Assembly: GCA_045538075.1 (NCBI GenBank)
Contig: JAZSQT010000058.1
Coordinates: 1-11,985 of the forward strand
Direction: 5' to 3'
Source: JAZSQT01 sp045538075
GTDB lineage: Bacteria; Chrysiogenota; Deferribacteres; Deferribacterales; Mucispirillaceae
DNA: 11,985 nucleotides
Positions 6,579 through 11,985 of the stretch are shown here, in pieces. Under the pieces are notes generated by a model. It was given only the letters and a program-made list of their open reading frames with translations. It was not told the DNA's origin and searched no databases. The number at the start of each line of letters is the position of its first letter. The stretch's first letter is position 1. The translations under genes and the position numbers were made by a program.

Positions 6579-7412
6579 ATGAAAAATATTTCTATCGTCA
6601 TTATTTCTGGTTTATCGGGTGCAGGTAAATCTAATGTTGCAAAAGTGTTAGAAGATTTAGGTTATAATACCATTGATAATATTCCTCTACAGGTAGTAGA
6701 GAGGATAGTAGAGATTTTTTATTCTATTGATACTGACGGAAATAAACTTGCTTTTGTAATTGATTCAAGGGCTAAAGATAGTATTCTTGCTTATGATACT
6801 ATTAAAATGCTGAAAGATAAATATAACGCTATTCTTCTTTTTTTAGATGCTTCAGTAGAAACTTTAGTAAAAAGGTATAAAGAGACGAGAAGACGTCATC
6901 CTCAAGGAGATGATATAGTTGAAGCTATAAAAAAAGAAATTAACATAATGAGCGATATAAAAGATATAGCAGATATTGTTTTTAATTCTGATGGAAAAAA
7001 TATTCATGAATTAGCTAAAGAAATCCAAAGTTATTTTAAAGATATAGTAACTGATGATTTAAAAATTTTTGTTGAATCTTTTGGCTTTAAGTATGGCGTT
7101 CCAACAGAAGCAGATTTAATGTTTGATGTTAGATTTTTAAGAAATCCGTATTTTGTTGAAATACTTAGAAATAAAACTGGGTTAGAAAAAGATGTTAACC
7201 AATATGTAAAAGAAGATGTATCTTATAATGATTTTTTTAGCAAAATAAAGGATTTATTATTAATGTTAATTCCTTTATATGCTAAAGAAGGAAAAAAATA
7301 TCTTACTATTGCAATAGGTTGCACAGGTGGTAAACATAGGTCTGTTACGGTGGCAGAAGATTTATCTAAATCATTAAATTGTAGCGTAAAACATAGAGAT
7401 ATTGATAAATAG
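6579..7412 (+). CDS. rapZ: RapZ-family nucleotide-binding protein (formerly UPF0042/YvcJ)
   Basis: Cytoplasmic protein of 277 residues, near the usual ~285. The N-terminal P-loop domain has Walker A GLSGAGKS (11-18), a VIDSR stretch as the likely Walker B, and RRRHPQGDD. The C-terminal domain carries the family signatures FGFKYGVP (168-175), FDVRFLRNPYF, and CTGGKHRS (248-255), ending in KHRDIDK. In E. coli RapZ is an adaptor that delivers a small RNA to RNase E to control glucosamine-6-phosphate synthase, and it responds to glucosamine-6-phosphate. In organisms without those RNAs its role is less clear. Placement as the first gene of a complete PTS operon suggests a link with PTS or amino-sugar signalling. 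ATG 6579 has AGG 8 bp upstream. The stop is 13 bp before the EIIA start. Confidence 0.95.
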   Translation: MKNISIVIISGLSGAGKSNVAKVLEDLGYNTIDNIPLQVVERIVEIFYSIDTDGNKLAFVIDSRAKDSILAYDTIKMLKDKYNAILLFLDASVETLVKRYKETRRRHPQGDDIVEAIKKEINIMSDIKDIADIVFNSDGKNIHELAKEIQSYFKDIVTDDLKIFVESFGFKYGVPTEADLMFDVRFLRNPYFVEILRNKTGLEKDVNQYVKEDVSYNDFFSKIKDLLLMLIPLYAKEGKKYLTIAIGCTGGKHRSVTVAEDLSKSLNCSVKHRDIDK

Positions 7413-7425
7413 AATAGGTGCTTTT

Positions 7426-7833
7426 ATGATTGGTATTGTTATCCTTACTCATGGGCTTTTTGGTGAAGAAATTTTTAAGTCAGCAGAAATGATTTTAGGT
7501 AGGCAAGATAAAGTAGAAATAATTTCAATGCAGGCTGGATTTTCGTTAGATAATATTGCAGGTCAATTAGAAGATATTATCAATATATATAGCTCTGATT
7601 CTTGTCTTGTTTTTACTGATATGTTTGGTGGTAGCCCATCAAATATTTCTATGGCATTTTTAGGCTCATATAATCTTGAAGTTGTTTCAGGAGTTAATCT
7701 TCCAATGCTATTAAAAGCATTTACCTTAAGAATGGATAGTAATTATACTCTATCTCAAATTGCGTATGAATCAGCAAAAGCTGGACAAGAAAGTATTAAA
7801 GTGGCAGGAGAATTGCTTAATAATATTTCATGA
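7426..7833 (+). CDS. PTS mannose-family EIIA component
   Basis: Cytoplasmic phosphocarrier of 135 residues that takes phosphate from HPr and passes it to EIIB. The mannose-family EIIA fold is recognised by VILTHGLFGEEI, with the phosphorylated histidine at His9, and by the conserved FTDMFGGSPSN loop (Asp65 near the active site). The length equals the isolated EIIA domain of E. coli ManX, where EIIA is fused to EIIB; here they are separate. The frame opens at a TTG (7402) overlapping rapZ, but ATG 7426 with AGGTG at 7416-7420 gives the standard N-terminus. The last four bases form an ATGA overlap with EIIB, indicating coupled translation. Confidence 0.92.
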   Translation: MIGIVILTHGLFGEEIFKSAEMILGRQDKVEIISMQAGFSLDNIAGQLEDIINIYSSDSCLVFTDMFGGSPSNISMAFLGSYNLEVVSGVNLPMLLKAFTLRMDSNYTLSQIAYESAKAGQESIKVAGELLNNIS

Positions 7834-8315
7834 AAAGAATTATTTATCGTGTTGACGACAGATTTATTCATGGACAAGTAATTGAGGGGTGGATTAATTA
7901 TTATAATATCCCTAACATTATTCTTGTCAACGATCGTATCGCTACAGATGTTTGTCAAAGATTAATATATGAAAGTATAATGCCTATAGGAAAACATCTT
8001 ACTGTTACAAGTGTTTCTGAATTTTTAAATAAGAAACCCTATAAAGATATTAAAAAAGGTTGGGTGCTTATTATTGTTGGCTCAATTTCTGATATGTATG
8101 CAATTAAAGATTTGCCAGACAATGATTCGTATATAAATATCGGTTGTATTGCTACAGGTAGTAGGTCAATATCAGTTACTGATACTGTATTTATAGATAA
8201 AATACAACTTGATATGCTAAAAGAAATGTCTTTAAATCATGATATATTTGTTCATAAATTACCTTGGGATATACCTGTAAATATTAAAGGGTTTAATATT
8301 CCCGTTGATGAGTAA
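7830..8315 (+). CDS. PTS mannose/fructose/sorbose-family EIIB component
   Basis: Cytoplasmic subunit that receives phosphate from EIIA and hands it to the sugar bound by EIIC/EIID. The 161 residues match the family. The N-terminus RVDDRFIHGQVIEGW carries the phosphorylated histidine, His14, in its invariant context (E. coli: RIDDRLIHGQV). The first strand-loop unit, IILVNDRIATD, and the acidic turn SVTDTVFID are also typical. Its ATG overlaps the EIIA stop by four bases, and the EIIC start follows after 3 bp. The sugar cannot be deduced from the sequence. Confidence 0.93.
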   Translation: MKRIIYRVDDRFIHGQVIEGWINYYNIPNIILVNDRIATDVCQRLIYESIMPIGKHLTVTSVSEFLNKKPYKDIKKGWVLIIVGSISDMYAIKDLPDNDSYINIGCIATGSRSISVTDTVFIDKIQLDMLKEMSLNHDIFVHKLPWDIPVNIKGFNIPVDE

Positions 8316-8318
8316 CTT

Positions 8319-8984
8319 ATGACTACATTTCAAGTAACTTCACTTCTAATATTATCTGGATTATCATCAGTAGATAGGTTAGCTGGATTAAATATTATGC
8401 TTTCACGACCTATAGTTGTATCTGGTATAGTTGGCTATATTTTTGGAAATATAGAATTATGTTTACTAATAGGAATACTTTTTGAATTTTTAGGTATGCT
8501 TGAAGTTCCAGTTGGAACAACTATCACTCTTGATGATACTTTTGGAGGATATGCTTCATCAGTCCTTATTTCAATAGGAGCTGCCTCTTATAATGCAATA
8601 AGTTTATTGATTTGCGTGTCTATTATAGTTTTATTGATGTATCCAGTTACAATGACAGATAAGTATTGTCGCAGTTTCAATGGTAAACTTATTGAAAATG
8701 CTTTTAAATATAATAAAGAAGATTACGAAAGTAGGCTTATTTTGTTTGGTTTACTTATATCATTTTTACGTGGCTTATTTGTGTATAATATAATGACAAT
8801 TGCCGTTTTTGTTATTTTGATATTTGTAGATAAAATTCATAATACTTCTTATTCTGTATATGCTTCAATTATATTGTTATCTATATTTATGATTGGTTAT
8901 TTAGTTCGTTTTTTTTCTGTTAGATTCGTCTTTAAATTCGTCTTTTTAGTAAGTGGAATATGTATAGGGTGGTTTATGTTATGA
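8319..8984 (+). CDS. PTS mannose-family EIIC component (membrane permease subunit)
   Basis: Inner-membrane subunit forming, with EIID, the sugar channel. The 221 residues consist largely of hydrophobic helices: about six segments, including about 30-60 (probably two), 80-105, 138-170, 176-194 and 199-220. Family traits are the N-terminal LSGLSSVDRL and the central MLEVPVGTTITLDDTFGG. The protein is about 40 residues shorter than enteric ManY (~266), so loops or a helix are reduced. No strong ribosome-binding site precedes ATG 8319; translation probably continues from EIIB, whose stop is 3 bp away. Its TGA overlaps the EIID start as ATGA. Identification rests partly on position between EIIB and EIID. 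Confidence 0.85.
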   Translation: MTTFQVTSLLILSGLSSVDRLAGLNIMLSRPIVVSGIVGYIFGNIELCLLIGILFEFLGMLEVPVGTTITLDDTFGGYASSVLISIGAASYNAISLLICVSIIVLLMYPVTMTDKYCRSFNGKLIENAFKYNKEDYESRLILFGLLISFLRGLFVYNIMTIAVFVILIFVDKIHNTSYSVYASIILLSIFMIGYLVRFFSVRFVFKFVFLVSGICIGWFML

Positions 8985-9691
8985 GTAAACCAAAATTTTT
9001 TCCAACTTTAATAAAGAGTATGTTTTACCAAGCAAATTGGAATACAGATAATATGCAAGGCACTGGATTCACATGGTTAATAAAAGATTTATTTAAAAGA
9101 AATAATCTTAATTGTCCAGATGAATTATGTAAAAAAAATAGTCAACCATTATACTTTAATACAAATCCATATTTAATTACTTTTATTTTAGGAATGTTCC
9201 TAAAAGAGTGTAAAATTAATGGTAAACCATGGGAATATAGTAATGCTTATGCTTCAGCATTGGCAGCACTTGGAGATAGTTTTTTTTGGCATTCCTTAAG
9301 ACCTTTTACTTTTTTTCTTACGTGCTTTATTGCATTAAAAAATCCATATTTTGCAGTTATTTTTTATTTGTTATTATATAATTTTTTTCATTTAGGTTTT
9401 AGATTTTTTGGCTTTTATTACGGTTATAAATTCGGGAAAAATTTTATATTAGTATTAAGAAGAATAGCTTTTAATAAATGGTCTCAAGTGTTTGATTCTT
9501 TTTCTACATTTATGTCAGGTATTGCATTAGCTGTATCTATTAAATATTTATTGTCTGGAGAACTTATATCATTATTTAAGGCTATATTGCTATTTTTTTC
9601 AGGTTTATTTTTGGCAAGAATATTAAAAATACATATTTCCTTTGTTTTAGTGTCATTTGTATTAAGTGTAATATTGATTTTGGGGTTATAG
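8981..9691 (+). CDS. PTS mannose-family EIID component (membrane subunit)
   Basis: Membrane partner of EIIC, unique to the mannose PTS family. In 236 residues it shows the EIID landmarks in order: NWNTDNMQGTGF (22-33 region), YFNTNPYLITFILG (58-71), and LGDSFFWHSLRP (97-108), the counterpart of the highly conserved GIGDPxFWGTxRP. Hydrophobic helices follow at about 110-145, 175-195, 199-217 and 220-236. The enteric protein is about 40 residues longer. An in-frame ATG at 8960 inside EIIC is possible, but ATG 8981 forms the ATGA overlap with the EIIC stop and has AGGGTGG at 8966-8972, 8 bp upstream. The stop directly abuts the HPr ATG. Confidence 0.9.
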   Translation: MSKPKFFPTLIKSMFYQANWNTDNMQGTGFTWLIKDLFKRNNLNCPDELCKKNSQPLYFNTNPYLITFILGMFLKECKINGKPWEYSNAYASALAALGDSFFWHSLRPFTFFLTCFIALKNPYFAVIFYLLLYNFFHLGFRFFGFYYGYKFGKNFILVLRRIAFNKWSQVFDSFSTFMSGIALAVSIKYLLSGELISLFKAILLFFSGLFLARILKIHISFVLVSFVLSVILILGL

Positions 9692-9967
9692 ATGTCTGAT
9701 AAATACAGAGAAACTGTAGTTTTATTAAATGAATTAGGGTTGCATGCAAGGGCAGCAGCAGCATTTGTAAAAATTGCATCTAAATATAATTCTGAAATAA
9801 AAGTAAAAAAAAATAATAGCATAATTAATGGCAAAAGTATAACGAGTTTAATAATGTTAATGGCTTCAAAAGGAACACAAATAGAAATTATAGTTACAGG
9901 TGATGATGCTTTTGACTGTATAAATGAACTAAAAGATTTAGTTAATAATAAATTTGGGGAAGAGTAG
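9692..9967 (+). CDS. ptsH: HPr, phosphocarrier protein of the PTS
   Basis: Small (91-residue) cytoplasmic carrier that moves phosphate from Enzyme I to EIIA. LNELGLHARAAAAFV contains the phosphorylated histidine, His18, with the following Arg20. The usual GLHARPA has Ala instead of Pro at position 21. The second signature, INGKSITSLIMLMASKG, retains Ser49, the equivalent of Ser46 that HPr kinase modifies in other bacteria. No kinase gene lies in this window. ATG 9692 immediately follows the EIID stop, and GGGG at 9682-9685 provides the ribosome-binding site. The stop codon shares one base with the Enzyme I start. Confidence 0.95.
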   Translation: MSDKYRETVVLLNELGLHARAAAAFVKIASKYNSEIKVKKNNSIINGKSITSLIMLMASKGTQIEIIVTGDDAFDCINELKDLVNNKFGEE

Positions 9968-11694
9968 TGATTATAAAAAAGGGTATTGCTACATCAAGTG
10001 GTATAGCTATTGGAAAATGTTATCTTGTTGATAGGAATAATGTTTTTATTAAAGGTTACGAAATTGATAATATTGATAATGAAGTAAATAAATTAAAAGC
10101 AGCAGTTAGTTATACTTCTGGAGTTATTGAAAAATTGCAATACTCTAATATAGCTGGAAAAATTAATACTGAATTATATGATGCCTATAAACTTTTACTT
10201 GAAGATGAGCTTTTTATTGGAGAAGCTGAACATATAATTAAATCTGAAAAAATAAATGCAGAATATGCCCTTAAAAAAGTAAGAGATAATATTATAAATA
10301 CAATGATGGAATCAGATAATGAATATTTAAGAGATAGAGTATATGACATAGAGCACATTTATCAACGTATTCAAAGACACATGTCTAACTTAAAATATGA
10401 TGAGTTTGATGATGCAAAAAGTGATTCAATAATTATATCACATGATTTAACAGCAGCAGATATGAATACAATAATAAAAAAAGATATAAAAGGTTTTGCA
10501 ACTGATACTGGTGGCAAAACATCTCATAATGCTATTGTTGCAAAATCAAGTGGAATCGTTAGCGTTATGGGGCTTAATGATATATATAAAGATGTTAAAA
10601 ATGGTGATACTATAATTATTGATGGCTTTCTTGGACAAGTTGTTATTAATCCAGACAATAAGACTCTTCTATCTTATGAAAGTAAGATGGACGAATATAA
10701 CAAATTTTTATCATCATTTAAACAAGTCAAGGATACACGATGTTTTACTAAGGATAATAAAGAAGTTGAACTGTATGGTAATATTGAGAATAATGGAGAA
10801 ATTACTCTTCTTGATGTTCATGGTTTAAAAGGAGTAGGTCTATATAGAACTGAATTTTTTTATATAAATAATGGCAGTATGAGTGAAGAAGAACAATATA
10901 AAATATATTCAGATGCAGTAAGTATGATGAAAGGCAAGCCTTTAATTATAAGAAGTTTTGATTTAGGTGGCGATAAAATTAGTAGATATATGCCTCATCC
11001 AGAAGAAGAAAATCCAGTAATGGGATTAAGAGCAATTAGATATTCTTTAAAATACCAATCTTATTTTAGGACTCAAATTAGGGCAATTTTAAGGGTTGCT
11101 GCTAAAGGAGATATTAGATTGTTATTACCAATGGTTTCATCTGTTGATGAATTAATTGAAGCAAAACAGATTATAGATGCAGAATGTGATATATTAAAAA
11201 GTAAGAATATTGAGCATAATCCACATGTTAGTATAGGAATAATGATAGAATTACCGTCTGCAGCATTACGAATAGACAAATTTTTTCAGTATGCAGATTT
11301 TTTTAGTATAGGAACAAATGATTTAATTCAATATTTTCTTGGTATAGACAGAAATAACGATAATGTTAGTCATATATATTCACCTCTTCATCCAGCTATT
11401 ATTACAATTTTGAAAAATATTAGTGATTTATCTAATAAATATAATAAAAATATATCAATATGTGGAGAAATAGCTGGAGACTGCAGATATATACCTATTT
11501 TATTGGGTTTAGGTTATAAATCTTTTAGTATGAATCCTAGAGCATCTTATATTGTTCGTAAAGTTATATCTATGTTAGATAGTAAAGAATGTATTAAGGT
11601 TGTAGATGATGTTTTAAATGCTTCCACTGTTAGTGAAGCTGAAAAATTACTCAATGATTTTAATCAAGAAAAAGTTAATAATATTTATATGTAG
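9967..11694 (+). CDS. ptsI: PTS Enzyme I (phosphoenolpyruvate-protein phosphotransferase)
   Basis: Starts the PTS relay by phosphorylating itself with PEP and passing the phosphate to HPr. Its 575 residues equal the classic length. The N-terminal half includes the swivelling phosphohistidine domain with GGKTSHNAI (His187). The C-terminal TIM barrel has the PEP-binding set: Arg294 (GLYRTEF), Arg329 (IIRSFDLGGDK), Glu428 (GIMIELPSAAL), and Asp452 (FFSIGTNDLIQY), plus the active-site Cys499 (ISICGEIAGD). The start is GTG 9967, one base overlapping the HPr stop (TAGTG), with GGGGAAGAG just before it; it gives the usual short N-terminus (IIKKGIATSSGIAIG). It is the last gene of the operon. No GC-rich terminator follows. 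Confidence 0.96.
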   Translation: MIIKKGIATSSGIAIGKCYLVDRNNVFIKGYEIDNIDNEVNKLKAAVSYTSGVIEKLQYSNIAGKINTELYDAYKLLLEDELFIGEAEHIIKSEKINAEYALKKVRDNIINTMMESDNEYLRDRVYDIEHIYQRIQRHMSNLKYDEFDDAKSDSIIISHDLTAADMNTIIKKDIKGFATDTGGKTSHNAIVAKSSGIVSVMGLNDIYKDVKNGDTIIIDGFLGQVVINPDNKTLLSYESKMDEYNKFLSSFKQVKDTRCFTKDNKEVELYGNIENNGEITLLDVHGLKGVGLYRTEFFYINNGSMSEEEQYKIYSDAVSMMKGKPLIIRSFDLGGDKISRYMPHPEEENPVMGLRAIRYSLKYQSYFRTQIRAILRVAAKGDIRLLLPMVSSVDELIEAKQIIDAECDILKSKNIEHNPHVSIGIMIELPSAALRIDKFFQYADFFSIGTNDLIQYFLGIDRNNDNVSHIYSPLHPAIITILKNISDLSNKYNKNISICGEIAGDCRYIPILLGLGYKSFSMNPRASYIVRKVISMLDSKECIKVVDDVLNASTVSEAEKLLNDFNQEKVNNIYM

Positions 11695-11871
11695 AAGATA
11701 TTATATATTTATTATTAATGCAATATGGGCGTTAATTAATTTTTGAGTATATAAAAGTATTACAGCAACACATTTTTAATACGTTAAGTAGCAATTTTAT
11801 ATTTATATAATTTTACTTAAAATTTTCTTGTTTTTTTTTATCTTTTATGTATTTATATGAATACATAAAAT
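11695..11871. other. AT-rich intergenic region after the PTS operon
   Basis: About 180 bp of A/T-dominated sequence without a coding frame of useful length on either strand. No stable GC stem with a T run was seen, so where the PTS transcript ends is unclear. The only strong structure is the inverted repeat at 11843-11870. Promoter-like AT motifs are too frequent to choose among. Confidence 0.5.
11843..11870. repeat. Perfect 11-bp inverted repeat just before the last gene
   Basis: TTTTATGTATT (11843-11853) and AATACATAAAA (11860-11870) are exact reverse complements around a 6-base spacer, ending 1 bp before ATG 11872. A further ATACAT half-motif lies at 11875-11880, inside the gene start. 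It could be a regulator-binding site or an RNA hairpin covering the initiation region, since no ribosome-binding site is seen. It is not followed by a T run, so it is unlikely to be a terminator. Confidence 0.6.
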
Positions 11872-11985
11872 ATGATACATAGAATATTTTTTTTCAAAAT
11901 AATTTTTTTGTTTTTTGTAGTAGCTGATTATTCTAAGGCTTCTGATTTATTCGGCACTGGAGCTGATGTTACTCCTTATGATAAG
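11872..11985 (+). CDS. Exported protein of unknown function, N-terminal fragment
   Basis: The frame opens at ATG 11872 and runs through the window end without a stop (38 codons). Residues 1-24 look like a signal peptide: MIHR with positive charge, a strongly hydrophobic core rich in Phe, Ile, Leu and Val (5-18), then a polar stretch ADYSKAS with a plausible signal peptidase site after SKA (residue 23). The mature start would be SDLFGTGADVTPYD, which I do not recognise. Translation signals are weak: no Shine-Dalgarno match, and a perfect inverted repeat ends 1 bp before the ATG. It is separated from ptsI by 177 bp and is probably its own unit. The rest of the gene is outside the window. Confidence 0.6.
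   Translation, partial: MIHRIFFFKIIFLFFVVADYSKASDLFGTGADVTPYDK

Noticed and set aside
7402..7425. TTG 7402 as the EIIA start, overlapping rapZ
   Set aside because: It would add eight residues before a well-defined family N-terminus; ATG 7426 has AGGTG at the right distance.
1..11985. CRISPR arrays, tRNA/rRNA genes, insertion sequences, toxin-antitoxin pairs or phage genes
   Set aside because: I looked for regular direct repeats, tRNA-like cloverleaf stems, transposase motifs and small paired genes, and found none that could be supported.

Overview
The window is ordinary-looking, strongly AT-rich bacterial chromosome with closely packed genes and no sign of phage, transposons, CRISPR or RNA genes. 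The gene content points to a Gram-negative, host- or sediment-associated anaerobe or microaerophile: a nitrate/nitrite-type chemoreceptor, a thiol peroxidase, an NDUFA9-like short-chain reductase, and a rapZ-led mannose-family PTS operon of the kind found in Deltaproteobacteria-like and Deferribacterota genomes. A low-GC Deferribacterota member such as Mucispirillum is my best guess. This is inference from gene order and composition, not a database match.

Layout. 124-2121 (+): NIT-domain methyl-accepting chemotaxis protein. 2249-2752 (+): thiol peroxidase with its own sigma70-type promoter, a 17-bp palindrome at the predicted transcription start and a strong terminator. 2897-3799 (+): NDUFA9-like NAD(P)-binding protein. 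It converges, with a 5-bp gap, on 3805-5451 (-), an acyl-CoA synthetase. 5584-6414 (-): endonuclease IV, divergent from the PTS operon. 6579-11694 (+): rapZ, EIIA, EIIB, EIIC, EIID, HPr and Enzyme I, joined by overlaps or gaps of 13 bp or less. 11872-11985 (+): the start of a gene for an exported protein, cut by the window end and preceded by a perfect 11-bp inverted repeat.

How the genes work together. The seven-gene PTS unit encodes the whole phosphate relay from PEP: Enzyme I (His187), HPr (His18), EIIA (His9), EIIB (His14) and the membrane pair EIIC/EIID. RapZ is translated from the same unit. Each phosphorylatable histidine is present, so the relay looks functional. The membrane subunits are shorter than their enteric counterparts, and no HPr kinase gene is nearby although HPr keeps the serine that such a kinase would modify. 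The chemoreceptor, thiol peroxidase and AP endonuclease would suit a cell exposed to nitrogen oxides and peroxide, but they are separate transcription units.

I found no undescribed system here. The observations most worth checking are the one-cysteine thiol peroxidase with a candidate operator, the PTS operon architecture, and the palindromes at gene starts. Starts were revised for several genes (chemoreceptor, acyl-CoA synthetase, endonuclease IV, EIIA, EIID) on ribosome-binding-site and overlap evidence.
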